A stretch of 64,000 nt of DNA. Origin: Abiotrophia sp. HMSC24B09. GTDB taxonomy: Bacteria > Bacillota > Bacilli > Lactobacillales > Aerococcaceae. Every line of letters starts with the position of its first letter. Position 1 is the first letter of the stretch. The position numbers and the translations under genes are program-made. The notes beneath the pieces are model-generated. The model was not told the DNA's origin. It was given only the letters and a program-made list of their open reading frames with translations, and ran no database searches. Of this stretch, positions 43,106 to 52,064 are shown piece by piece. The stretch is from NCBI RefSeq assembly GCF_001815865.1, contig NZ_KV822210.1, positions 118,138 through 182,137 on the forward strand. The letters run 5' to 3'.

Positions 43106-43582
43106 ATGACGACACTTAGCCTAGATCAACTAATTGATAAAGATATTATGGTCGTCAATTCTACGGCTAGAAACAAACAGGAGGTGTTAGAAGAACTTGG
43201 AAGGCTTTTGGAAGCCAAAGGCTATCTAAAAGATGTTGATACCTTCATTGAGGATGTTTACCTTAGAGAAAGTGAAGGTATTACAGGTATTGGAGGGGGA
43301 GTTGCAATTCCTCATGGCAAGTCGAAAGGAGTGAAACAAACAACAGTTGCCATTGCCAAATTAGCGCATCCTATTGAGTGGGAAACACTTGATGAGGGAA
43401 AGGTGTCAGTGGTTTTCCTCTTTGCAGTGAGGGATATAGATGCCAATACGACACATATTCTTTTGTTGCAACAAGTAGCAATTCTACTTGCAGATGATAG
43501 CTTTATTCAAGCAGTTCAAGAAGCCAAGTCAGTAGATGAACTCTATCAGTTAATTGTTAGCCGTCAAGCTAATATCCAATAA
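43106..43582 (+). CDS. PTS fructose-type EIIA component
   Basis: A 158-residue EIIA (PTS_EIIA_2) with the phosphohistidine in GVAIPHGKSKGV (His70). The start codon follows the regulator's stop with no gap, and the ribosome site lies in the regulator's last codons (GGAGGAATA). It can serve both the transporter and control of the PRD regulator. Confidence 0.92.
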   Translation: MTTLSLDQLIDKDIMVVNSTARNKQEVLEELGRLLEAKGYLKDVDTFIEDVYLRESEGITGIGGGVAIPHGKSKGVKQTTVAIAKLAHPIEWETLDEGKVSVVFLFAVRDIDANTTHILLLQQVAILLADDSFIQAVQEAKSVDELYQLIVSRQANIQ

Positions 43583-43599
43583 GTGAAGGAGGAAAATAT

Positions 43600-44472
43600 A
43601 TGTTAATCAGTGGTAAAGAAATCCTAAGTGTAGCAAATCAACATGGTTTTGCTGTTCCTGCCTTTAATGCGGGCTCCGGTCAATTATTAGAAGCTGTCAT
43701 GCAGGCCTGCGAAGAATTGCAGTCACCTGTTATGATTGCCATCCACCCAGATGAACTCTCATTCCTAACAGACTCATTTGTCGATCAGGTCAAGTATTAT
43801 GCTAACCATACAAAACTGCCGGTCTGCATTCATTTAGATCATGGGGCGTCCTATGAACAAGTAATTCACGCCATTCAGCTAGGATTTACATCCGTTATGA
43901 TTGATGCTTCCCATCTCCCTTATGAAGAGAATGTGGCGATTACACAAAAAGTGGTAGCTGCTGCTCATCCCGTGGGCGTATCTGTGGAAGCAGAGCTTGG
44001 GACTATTGGCGATACAGGGAATAGCATTGAAGGAGGAGTGACAGAAGTTATTTATACAGATCCTGATGTGGCGCAAGATTTTGTAGAACGGACGGGCACT
44101 GACAGTCTGGCCGTTGCCATTGGCACGGCACACGGTATTTATCCGAAGAATATTAAGCCTCATTTACGGCACGATATTCTAGAAGAAATCACCAAGAAGG
44201 TATCTATTCCACTTGTTTTACATGGGGGATCAAGTAACCCAGATGAAGAAATCGCCAAGGCTGTGAAAATGGGGATTAATAAGATTAATATTTCGAGCGA
44301 TATCAAGATTGTATTTGCCAATAGATTGCGGGAGCAACTTAATAGTGGGGATAGCGAAATGCGTGAGCCAAATGTGCTATTCCCACCATGTATGCTAGAA
44401 ACTAAGAAAGTGGCAGAAGATAAGATCCGTCTCTTTAATTCAGCAAATAAAGCACAGCTCTACTATCAATAA
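43600..44472 (+). CDS. class II ketose-bisphosphate aldolase (FbaA/GatY-like)
   Basis: A 290-residue zinc aldolase. CIHLDHGAS holds the catalytic Asp80 and zinc ligand His81; AIGTAHGIYP and VLHGGSS carry the other zinc histidines, and KINISSDIK is the phosphate site. Family members cleave fructose- or tagatose-1,6-bisphosphate to DHAP and glyceraldehyde-3-phosphate. In this operon it could also cleave a ketose-1-phosphate delivered by the PTS. AAGGAGGAAA precedes the start. Confidence 0.92.
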   Translation: MLISGKEILSVANQHGFAVPAFNAGSGQLLEAVMQACEELQSPVMIAIHPDELSFLTDSFVDQVKYYANHTKLPVCIHLDHGASYEQVIHAIQLGFTSVMIDASHLPYEENVAITQKVVAAAHPVGVSVEAELGTIGDTGNSIEGGVTEVIYTDPDVAQDFVERTGTDSLAVAIGTAHGIYPKNIKPHLRHDILEEITKKVSIPLVLHGGSSNPDEEIAKAVKMGINKINISSDIKIVFANRLREQLNSGDSEMREPNVLFPPCMLETKKVAEDKIRLFNSANKAQLYYQ

Positions 44473-44489
44473 GGTGAGGAGGGTTTCGT

Positions 44490-44798
44490 ATGAAAATTGT
44501 TGGGATTGCAGCTTGTACAGCTGGTATTGCTCATACCTATATTGCAAGGGAAAAAATCATGAAAGCTGCGCAAGCCTTAGGGCATGAGATAGCCATTGAA
44601 ACACAGGGATTAGCAGGTACTCAGAATAATTTATCTGCCCAAGAAATTTCAGAGGCGGATATCGTTTTAATTGCAGCTGATATTAAGGTTGGTGGCCGTG
44701 AACGTTTTAGCGGTAAGAAGGTAGTGGAAGTTCCAACAGGTGTGGCGGTTAAGTCACCCACAAAATTAGTTGAGAAATTACAAGAACTCGTTCAATAA
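44490..44798 (+). CDS. PTS fructose-type EIIB component
   Basis: A 102-residue EIIB of the fructose family with ACTAGIAHTYIA at the phosphocysteine (Cys9). Separate EIIA, EIIB and EIIC genes are a less common arrangement for fructose PTS. GGTGAGGAGG precedes the start. Confidence 0.93.
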   Translation: MKIVGIAACTAGIAHTYIAREKIMKAAQALGHEIAIETQGLAGTQNNLSAQEISEADIVLIAADIKVGGRERFSGKKVVEVPTGVAVKSPTKLVEKLQELVQ

Positions 44799-44827
44799 TA
44801 ACCTCAAATCTAAAAGGAGTGAGTCTT

Positions 44828-45919
44828 ATGAGTAAGAAGATTGAAATTAAAAAGCACTTGATGACTGCTATTTCCTTCTTTCTTCCCATTGTGGTAGCCT
44901 CAGGTTTCTTATTGGCTATTGGGAATATGATGGGAGGTACGTCCATTACGGACTTCAAGGCAGGCTTTAGTTTTGCAGATACGATGACGACCATGGGGGG
45001 CTATGGTTTAGGCCTCTTGCCAATGATTGTTTCTACAGCTATTGCCTACTCTATTGCGGATAAACCGGGTATTGCTCCTGGCTTAATCGTTGGGATGGTG
45101 GCCTCAGGGATTGGGGCTGGCTTCCTTGGTGGCTTGGTAGGGGGCTACCTTGTGGGTTATACCGTGGTTACAATTGTAAAAAGTCTTAAGGTGCCAGAAT
45201 GGATGCAAGGCTTAATGCCAACCTTAGTGATTCCATTTACTAGTTCATTCATTGCCGGGCTAATTATGTATTACATTATTGGTACACCAATTAACTGGGT
45301 AGCTTCTCAAATTACTGGTTACTTAGGTGGATTAGATCGGTCTCAATTACTCTTTTATGGTGCGATTATTGGGATTCTTAGTTCAATCGACTATGGTGGT
45401 GCCATTAACAAGGTCGTTTTCGCCTTTGTCTTCACGCTATTCTCAGAACAAATCTATGAACCTATCACCGTCTTGATTTTAGCTTCTATGGTGACACCAT
45501 TTGGCTTGACCATGGCTTACTTCATTGGCAAGGTAATAGGGAAGAATATCTTCAATAAACAAGAAGTTGAGACCCTAAAAACAGCCTTTCCTATGGGGGT
45601 GTGCCAAATTACAGAGGGCTGCTTCCCAATTGTCTTGAACGACCTCTTCAAGAATGTCATTGCGACAGGTGTCGGCGGGGCTGTTGGGGGTGCGCTCAGT
45701 ATGCTTTGGGGAGCAGATAGCCATATTCCAGCTTCAGGTATGTTTGCCGTCTTTACTATGACTCGTCCATGGGCATTTATTGGAGCCTTGCTATTAGGTT
45801 CCTTGGCAACAGCCATCACAATTTTAATTTTACGTCCACAAGTGGATCCAGAAGCAGAAGTTGTAATCCAAGAAGTGGAAGAAGACGAATTATCATGGGA
45901 TGATTTGAAAATCAGTTAG
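44828..45919 (+). CDS. PTS fructose-type EIIC permease
   Basis: A 363-residue EIIC with about nine helices and the family blocks SGFLLAIGNMMGG, IADKPGIAPGLIVG, and GVCQITEGCFPIVLND, whose glutamate helps bind the sugar. The acidic tail is short. AAAGGAG lies 9 bases before ATG 44828; an earlier GTG overlaps that site. The incoming sugar is expected to be phosphorylated at C1. Confidence 0.92.
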   Translation: MSKKIEIKKHLMTAISFFLPIVVASGFLLAIGNMMGGTSITDFKAGFSFADTMTTMGGYGLGLLPMIVSTAIAYSIADKPGIAPGLIVGMVASGIGAGFLGGLVGGYLVGYTVVTIVKSLKVPEWMQGLMPTLVIPFTSSFIAGLIMYYIIGTPINWVASQITGYLGGLDRSQLLFYGAIIGILSSIDYGGAINKVVFAFVFTLFSEQIYEPITVLILASMVTPFGLTMAYFIGKVIGKNIFNKQEVETLKTAFPMGVCQITEGCFPIVLNDLFKNVIATGVGGAVGGALSMLWGADSHIPASGMFAVFTMTRPWAFIGALLLGSLATAITILILRPQVDPEAEVVIQEVEEDELSWDDLKIS

Positions 45920-45941
45920 ATTGCGAAAGGAGGGGTGCTAT

Positions 45942-46463
45942 ATGATATCACCTGAAATGAAGTTAGCCGTTCAACAACTATATCGTGAGTCAGGAATGGT
46001 TTTTCGTCCAGATGAGCTAGAAGCAATTGAGTATGCAGATTTTGGGCTTAATGATTTTGAACGAGAAGGATTAAGTCTTATCATTTATGATAATAACGAA
46101 CGCTACTGTGCTAAAGAACTTGTATTATTACCAGGGCAAATTTGCCCTGAACATCGTCATCCTGAGAGAAATGGTCAGCCAGGAAAGCAGGAAACTTTTC
46201 GATGCCGCAAGGGCTCAGTAGACTTATTCGTTGAAGGTCCTGAGTCAGGTGGAAGAGATCAGGTTCCTAAAGGCAAAGAGTCAGTATATACGGTATTTCA
46301 CCATATTCATTTGGAACCAGGACAGCAGTTTGTGATTAGTCCCAATACAAAACACTGGTTTAAGGCAGGGGCTGAAGGAGCGATTGTCTCGGAATTTTCT
46401 TCTTCTAGCGATGATGCCAGCGATATATTCACGGATCCTAATATTCGACGTGTGGAACCATAA
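45942..46463 (+). CDS. D-lyxose isomerase-like cupin
   Basis: A 173-residue single cupin. Metal ligands are His71 and His73 in CPEHRHPE, Glu84 in KQETF and His138 in TKHWF, the layout of D-lyxose/D-mannose isomerases such as Bacillus YdaE. It would convert D-lyxose to D-xylulose, or D-mannose to D-fructose. AAAGGAGGGG lies before ATG 45942. The xylulokinase gene follows after 17 bases, which favours a lyxose-to-xylulose role. Confidence 0.82.
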   Translation: MISPEMKLAVQQLYRESGMVFRPDELEAIEYADFGLNDFEREGLSLIIYDNNERYCAKELVLLPGQICPEHRHPERNGQPGKQETFRCRKGSVDLFVEGPESGGRDQVPKGKESVYTVFHHIHLEPGQQFVISPNTKHWFKAGAEGAIVSEFSSSSDDASDIFTDPNIRRVEP

Positions 46464-46480
46464 AAAGGAGGTGAAGCTTC

Positions 46481-47956
46481 ATGGCATATGTGCTAGGGAT
46501 TGATTTAGGGACAACGAGCCTTAAAGGCTTAGTCGTGGATAAACAAGGACAGCTTGTCGCCCAAGCGCAGGTTAGCTATGAAACGCAGCACCCACAGCTT
46601 GGTTATTCTGAACAAGATCCGGCTGTCTGGACAGGCGCTATGGATGAGGTGATGGAGCAATTAACTAGGTCTTTGCCTGAGCTTGCGAGTGGCTTAGAAG
46701 CCATCTCTTTCTCTGGGCAGATGCATTCACTTGTTATGTTAGACCAGAAAGGCCAAGTTTTGCATCCCGCTATCTTATGGAATGATGGTAGGACCCACGA
46801 GGAGTGTAAAATTCTGGAACATATTTTAGGGAAAAGGCTAATCGAAATTAGTAAAAATGTTGCTTTGCCTGGATTTACACTGCCTAAATTACTTTGGGTA
46901 AAAAGAAACTTACCTGAAATTTGGACTCAGATACGATATTTTCTCCTGCCAAAAGACTATTTGCGCTATTGGTTAGGTGCCCCTATGCAAATGGATTATT
47001 CTGATGCCTCGGGTACCTTGTTGCTTGATATGAAGCAAGGCAAATGGTCGGAAGAATTGTGTCAGAGTTTGGGTATTCCATTGGAATGGTGTCCACCTTT
47101 GGCCGAATCTATGTCGGTTGTTGGTTGGCTTCGGCCAGAACTTGCCCAAGAGTGGGGGCTGAAAAAGCCTGTTAAGTTAGTAGCTGGTGGGGCGGATAAT
47201 GCCTGTGGAGCTTTAGGAGCGGGATTAATTCCAGAACAAGGCCTTGTGAGTATCGGGACTTCAGGTGTCTATCTGCAACTAGGGGCCTTACCTGACGAAA
47301 CTACTGGACGTACGCATGTTTTCCAACATGTTGTGCCTGGCCAGTACTATCAAATGGGGGTTACGCTAGCAGCAGGAGATAGTCTCAAGTGGTATAAGAC
47401 ACAGTTTCTGCCTGACTTAAGTTATGAGCAGTTATTTGAAGCAATAGCAGAACATGACGCTAAGGAGGCTATTCCACTGTGGTTTACGCCTTACTTACAA
47501 GGTGAACGCTGTCCTTATCCTGACAGCAAGGTGCGAGCAAGTTTTATGCATCTCGATATTAGTCACGGCCCACTTGATTTAGCACGTAGCATCGTAGAAG
47601 GGATCACCTTTTCCTTGCGAGATCTGTTTCAACTAGTAGAAAAGGAAACTAAGGGTACCCCGACTTTGCTTCGTTCTATTGGGGGTGGAAGCCAATCTGA
47701 CTATTGGTGCCAACTCCAGGCCAATATCTTCGCTAAACCTATCATCACGATTCAGCCTGAGCAAGGTCCTAGCTTGGGAGCTGCTATGCTAGCTGCGATG
47801 GCCATGGGCTGGTTCGAGAATTTTTCATCCTGCCAGGAACAGTTCCTAAAACTGAATCAGCAGTTTCATCCTGAAGAGAATAAAATTCAACATTATCAAG
47901 AATTATACGAAGTATATGGGCAGATTTATCCTCGTACATGCAACCTGACAGATTAG
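46481..47956 (+). CDS. xylB: xylulokinase-like FGGY carbohydrate kinase
   Basis: A 491-residue FGGY kinase. The phosphate-1 loop GIDLGTTSLKG opens the protein, SGQMHSLVMLD and ILWNDGRTHEEC are XylB-type substrate blocks, and GGGSQSDYWCQLQANIF with GPSLGAAMLAAM form the ATP site. It phosphorylates D-xylulose at C5 for the pentose phosphate or phosphoketolase route. Last gene of the operon. AAAAGGAGGTG precedes the ATG. Confidence 0.92.
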   Translation: MAYVLGIDLGTTSLKGLVVDKQGQLVAQAQVSYETQHPQLGYSEQDPAVWTGAMDEVMEQLTRSLPELASGLEAISFSGQMHSLVMLDQKGQVLHPAILWNDGRTHEECKILEHILGKRLIEISKNVALPGFTLPKLLWVKRNLPEIWTQIRYFLLPKDYLRYWLGAPMQMDYSDASGTLLLDMKQGKWSEELCQSLGIPLEWCPPLAESMSVVGWLRPELAQEWGLKKPVKLVAGGADNACGALGAGLIPEQGLVSIGTSGVYLQLGALPDETTGRTHVFQHVVPGQYYQMGVTLAAGDSLKWYKTQFLPDLSYEQLFEAIAEHDAKEAIPLWFTPYLQGERCPYPDSKVRASFMHLDISHGPLDLARSIVEGITFSLRDLFQLVEKETKGTPTLLRSIGGGSQSDYWCQLQANIFAKPIITIQPEQGPSLGAAMLAAMAMGWFENFSSCQEQFLKLNQQFHPEENKIQHYQELYEVYGQIYPRTCNLTD

Positions 47957-47998
47957 TTTTTTGGTCTGACCTTGAATAGTCGAACCATAGAAAATGAA

Positions 47999-48037
47999 TA
48001 GAGCCAAGACCTTAGGGAAGATAAGGTCTTGGCTCTA
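47999..48037. terminator. long perfect hairpin after xylB, weak U-tract
   Basis: A perfect 16-bp stem (47999-48014 with 48022-48037) and a seven-base loop, but only ATGATTATTC follows. It probably ends the operon or protects the message 3' end. Confidence 0.55.
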
Positions 48038-48135
48038 TGATTATTCTAAGAGAACCCTACTCTGTAACCAAACTGTAAGCCACCAAAAAATGCGAGAGGT
48101 AGTTGTTTGGGCTATATATAGAGGGAGGGGTCTTT

Positions 48136-49212
48136 ATGTATGCGGCTTTGAATGGAGCGGGTAAGTTGGTCTATGCTAGTCAGGTGGCGGGGTTAGTGGG
48201 GGAGGGGCCCTGGTTTTGTCCGCGCTGTCATCGGCCGCTTAAATTACGGTCGGGGAGACGGGTTAGACCCCATTTTGTTCATATGGATGGTGTTTGTGGG
48301 CAAACTAAATTAAGTAAGCGCCAGGTCATGGAGTCGGAGCGGCATCAAGCGGCCAAGCGTCTTTTAGGTCAGACCTTCCAAGCCCAAGGCGAGAGTGTGA
48401 GTTTGGAGTATTATTTGCCTTCTTCGGGACAATTTGCGGACCTCTACCTGCCCCAGCGTCAGTGGGTGGCGGAGTATCAACAATCGATAATTTCCGCTCA
48501 GCTTATGACTAGTCGGCAGGCGGATTATCAAACCTTGGGTCAGACAGTGGTCTGGCTATTATCAGCTGACGTCCTAAGGGGCAAGTTCAAGACCCGTTGG
48601 AAACAAACTTGCCTACACTATGCTCCTGGTTGGGGTTATTATTGGCTAGCCCTGGATGTGGAGGGCGCCTGCCTAGTTCAGGATTTTAATCTGCCTTTAG
48701 TCTATTCCCGCCTGTCCTATACTTACCAAAGTCGTACCCTCTTACTGAGGACTTTGTCTCAGCAGGCTTGGCAGGCGGATTGTCTGGCTTATGGTGCTTG
48801 GTTGGGACCAAGGGCTTGTCACTGCCAAGAAGGCCAACCTACCAGCCATATACGCAGCCATTTGGTGGCTGGTCACCAATCTTATTGGCGTCAACTCTAT
48901 CAGGAGGGGATTCAGGTGGGCTCTCTGCCGGCTTGGTGCCTACAGGGGCGCTATCAAGTCCTCGTCAGCCCAGAGCCTGGTTGGGTCTGGTTGGCCTATC
49001 AGGCTGCTTTTTTGAAGGAGGCTAAGGAAGCCAAGCAAGGATTTACAGGCCAGGAATGGTTGCTTTTCCATGAAAGTCTAGTAAAGGCCGATAAGCTTCA
49101 CCTTGCCCCGACGCCTTTGTTAGGCGAGGAGGGGCGAGCTAGACTGCTGCCTGAAATTTGCCAATCATTCCTTCGGCTGTGGCATTGGCTGGCACAAAAC
49201 CTAAGCGTTTGA
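48136..49212 (+). CDS. coiA: competence protein CoiA-like
   Basis: A 358-residue protein. A zinc-ribbon-like start (C28, C31, H46, H49; FCPRCHRPLKLR...PHFVHMDG) is followed by a nuclease-like core, where QFADLYL and WVAEYQQS fit the PD-(D/E)xK pattern. CoiA helps process internalised DNA during natural transformation, working before RecA. The ATG at 48136 is used because GAGGGAGGGG precedes it; an upstream in-frame TTG lacks a site. PepF follows downstream, as is common in Lactobacillales. Confidence 0.85.
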   Translation: MYAALNGAGKLVYASQVAGLVGEGPWFCPRCHRPLKLRSGRRVRPHFVHMDGVCGQTKLSKRQVMESERHQAAKRLLGQTFQAQGESVSLEYYLPSSGQFADLYLPQRQWVAEYQQSIISAQLMTSRQADYQTLGQTVVWLLSADVLRGKFKTRWKQTCLHYAPGWGYYWLALDVEGACLVQDFNLPLVYSRLSYTYQSRTLLLRTLSQQAWQADCLAYGAWLGPRACHCQEGQPTSHIRSHLVAGHQSYWRQLYQEGIQVGSLPAWCLQGRYQVLVSPEPGWVWLAYQAAFLKEAKEAKQGFTGQEWLLFHESLVKADKLHLAPTPLLGEEGRARLLPEICQSFLRLWHWLAQNLSV

Positions 49213-49388
49213 TCGAGATAGGGGCCTTTATCGTGTTGTTAGCTAAGGATTGGCATGTCAAACATGATCGATGTGACTAAAAGGGCACTTCTTCCTCTTC
49301 TTCAAGGGCTTTCAATTCAATTTATAAGTGAATTGTGCTAGAATTTATTATGTCTAACTATTTACTAACTTTAAGATGAGGTGACCTT

Positions 49389-51200
49389 ATGTCAGAAGAA
49401 ACATTACGCACGCGTGAACAACAACCTGAAGCCTTTACCTGGGACCTGACTTCGCTCTATGCGGACGCAGATCAATGGCAGGCTGAATATGACAAGGCAG
49501 AAGCTATGGTAGCGGACTTAACATCCTACAAGGGCACCCTGGATCAAGGTGGCGCCCACTTAGTGACTGTTATTGAGGCTATTCAAGCGGCTTGCTTAGT
49601 AGTTGAGCGTCTCTATGCCTATGCCCACCTAACCTACGATCAAGATTCGACCAATAGCGCTGCCCAAGTCCTCAATGCTCGAGCTATGCAGCTTTACAGC
49701 AAGTTGGCAGAAGCCATTGCCTTCTTCGACCCTGAACTTTTGAGCTTGCCATCCGAAACGCTGGAAGCTTACTTCCAAGAAACACCTGAATTAGATTTCT
49801 ACCGTCAGTACTTGGATGATATTACCCGTGGGCGTGCCCACACCTTGTCGGCTTCCGAGGAGACCCTCTTAGCGCAACTAGGTGAGATTTTCAGCAGCCC
49901 TTATTCTACTTTCTCCTTGTTGGACAATGCTGACTTTGTCTTCCCAACCATTGAAGGGCCGGAAGGGCAAGCGGTACAATTAACACACGGGACCTATGGT
50001 CGTCTCTTGGAAAGCACTGACCGCCGTGTGCGCCGCGATACTTTCCAACAGTACTATACTGTCTACAACCAATTCAAGAATACCTTAGCCAATGTCTTAT
50101 CTACCAATATTAAGACTGATAACTACAAGGCCAAAGTCCGCCACTATTCATCTGCACGGGCTGCTGCCCTCTTCCGCAATAATGTGCCGGAATCCGTCTA
50201 TGATACCTTGTTAGAGACAGTGGGCGATCACTTGGGCTTACTCCACCGTTATACCGCCTTGCGTAAGGACCTCTTGGGTCTAGACTCACTCGAAATGTAT
50301 GACCTTTATACGCCGCTTCTTGGGGATGCTCCAATCAAGTTTAGCCAAGCAGAAGCGCGGGATATTGTGATGGAAGCTCTGGCGCCAATGGGACCAGATT
50401 ATTTGGAAATCATGGCTAAGGCCTTCGATGAACGCTGGATTGACTGGTATGAGAACAAGGGCAAACGCTCAGGCGCTTACTCAGGTGGGATGTATGACAG
50501 CAAGCCTTATGTCCTACTCAACTGGCAAGACAATATTAATTGGCTCTTCACCTTAGTTCATGAGTTGGGTCACAGTGCGCATTCCTACTTGTCTCGCACT
50601 AACCAACCTTATGTTTACAGTGATTATTCGATTTTCTTGGCTGAGATTGCCTCAACTACTAATGAAAATCTTCTGACGGACTACCTCTTGAAGAAATATC
50701 AAGATCCTCAAATCCGTCTCTATGTCCTCAACCACTTCTTGGATGGGGTTAAGGGAACGGTCTTCCGCCAAACCCAATTTGCGGAATTCGAGCACTTCAT
50801 GCACCAAGCAGATGCGGAAGGAACCCCATTAACTCACGAATTCTTGACCGAGAACTACCGCAAATTGAATGCTAAGTACTACGGACCAAGCGTTAACTCT
50901 GACTCTGAAATTGGGCTAGAGTGGGCTCGAATTCCACACTTCTATTACAACTACTATGTCTTCCAATATGCGACTGGTTTCTCCGCAGCAACCTTCTTCG
51001 CAGACAAGATTGCCGCTGGCGACAGTGCTTTACTTGAAGCCTACAAGGGCTTCCTTAAGTCAGGTTGCAGCCTCTATCCAATCGATACCATGAAGAAGGC
51101 TGGGTTGGATATGACGCAACGTGACTATATCGAAGCAACACTCAAGGTCTTCGAAGCGCGCTTGAACGAGTTTGAAGCCCTCTTGGCAGAAACGAAATAA
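49389..51200 (+). CDS. pepF: oligoendopeptidase F
   Basis: A 603-residue M3-family zinc metallopeptidase. HELGH at 391-395 holds the zinc histidines and catalytic glutamate, and EIASTTNENLL supplies the third ligand about 25 residues later. It cleaves peptides of roughly 7-17 residues in the cytoplasm and can recycle signal or pheromone peptides. Length is normal. GATGAGGTGA precedes the ATG. It follows coiA, an association seen in related genomes, with 176 bases between holding a TGCTAGAAT-type extended -10. Confidence 0.95.
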   Translation: MSEETLRTREQQPEAFTWDLTSLYADADQWQAEYDKAEAMVADLTSYKGTLDQGGAHLVTVIEAIQAACLVVERLYAYAHLTYDQDSTNSAAQVLNARAMQLYSKLAEAIAFFDPELLSLPSETLEAYFQETPELDFYRQYLDDITRGRAHTLSASEETLLAQLGEIFSSPYSTFSLLDNADFVFPTIEGPEGQAVQLTHGTYGRLLESTDRRVRRDTFQQYYTVYNQFKNTLANVLSTNIKTDNYKAKVRHYSSARAAALFRNNVPESVYDTLLETVGDHLGLLHRYTALRKDLLGLDSLEMYDLYTPLLGDAPIKFSQAEARDIVMEALAPMGPDYLEIMAKAFDERWIDWYENKGKRSGAYSGGMYDSKPYVLLNWQDNINWLFTLVHELGHSAHSYLSRTNQPYVYSDYSIFLAEIASTTNENLLTDYLLKKYQDPQIRLYVLNHFLDGVKGTVFRQTQFAEFEHFMHQADAEGTPLTHEFLTENYRKLNAKYYGPSVNSDSEIGLEWARIPHFYYNYYVFQYATGFSAATFFADKIAAGDSALLEAYKGFLKSGCSLYPIDTMKKAGLDMTQRDYIEATLKVFEARLNEFEALLAETK

Positions 51201-51207
51201 TTCAATA

Positions 51208-51240
51208 AACTGGGGAAGTGAGCCTTCTCCAGTTTTTTTC
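51208..51240 (+). terminator. terminator after pepF
   Basis: Stem AACTGGGGAAG with CTTCTCCAGTT (one wobble), then seven T residues. Confidence 0.9.
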
Positions 51241-51358
51241 TTAGCTATGGGGTTTAGGACTGAGCACTACTTTTATTTTCCCACCGCAACTGCTAGAAAT
51301 CTGACGCTATACGTGATAAAATTTAAGTATGCGACTTTCTAAGAATATGAGGGATTGA

Positions 51359-52051
51359 ATGAAAAAATTTGAATCATTACCGGCGGAACTGCAGACCGAG
51401 CAGGTGCGCCCATATTACGAGGCCTTGGCCGCTAAACGCGGGCAACTATTCTTGAAACGGGCCTTCGATATCTTGGTGAGTGCTATCTTGTTACTCTTAC
51501 TCTCGCCAATTTTACTCTTTTTCGCTATTTGGATTAAGTTAGACTCACCAGGGCCGGTCTTCTATCGCCAGGAACGGGTGACAACCTACGGAAGAATCTT
51601 CCGAATTTTCAAGTTCCGGACGATGAAGGTGGATGCGGACAAGATGGGGTCCTTAGTGACTCTCAAGAATGATGACCGCATTACCCGCGTAGGCCATGTC
51701 ATTCGCCGTTATCGTCTAGATGAACTACCTCAATTGTTGAACATCTTAACAGGGGATATGAGTCTGGTTGGTACGCGACCCGAAGTAGCCAAGTATGTGG
51801 CTGCTTATACGCCTGAGATGAAGGCTACCTTGCTCTTGCCAGCTGGGGTAACCTCTACGGCTAGTATCCTCTTCAAGGACGAGGAAGAATTAATTGCTAA
51901 GTTCATCTTGGAGGGGATGGAAGTGGATGATATCTACATCACCAAGGTCCTACCAGAGAAGATGCATTATAACTTATCTTATCTTAAGAATTATAGCTTT
52001 CTAGGCGATTTGAAACTCATGGTTCGAACTGTCTTGAAGGTCTTCAAATAA
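51359..52051 (+). CDS. polyprenyl-phosphate sugar-1-phosphate transferase (PglC/WcaJ type)
   Basis: A 230-residue bacterial sugar transferase. A membrane segment (about residues 33-58) precedes the catalytic region with SPGPVFYRQERV, FKFRTMKVDAD and RRYRLDELPQLLNIL...MSLVGTRPE, the full signature of the family that starts lipid-linked glycan synthesis on undecaprenyl phosphate. The short form without N-terminal helices is like PglC. The ribosome site GAGGGA is close (5 bases). First gene of a three-gene cassette. Confidence 0.9.
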   Translation: MKKFESLPAELQTEQVRPYYEALAAKRGQLFLKRAFDILVSAILLLLLSPILLFFAIWIKLDSPGPVFYRQERVTTYGRIFRIFKFRTMKVDADKMGSLVTLKNDDRITRVGHVIRRYRLDELPQLLNILTGDMSLVGTRPEVAKYVAAYTPEMKATLLLPAGVTSTASILFKDEEELIAKFILEGMEVDDIYITKVLPEKMHYNLSYLKNYSFLGDLKLMVRTVLKVFK

Positions 52052-52064
52052 AGGAGCGTTCGCT

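Noticed and set aside
48768..49025. Extra frames of 74-85 codons inside coiA
   Set aside because: They are out-of-frame shadows of coiA without ribosome sites.
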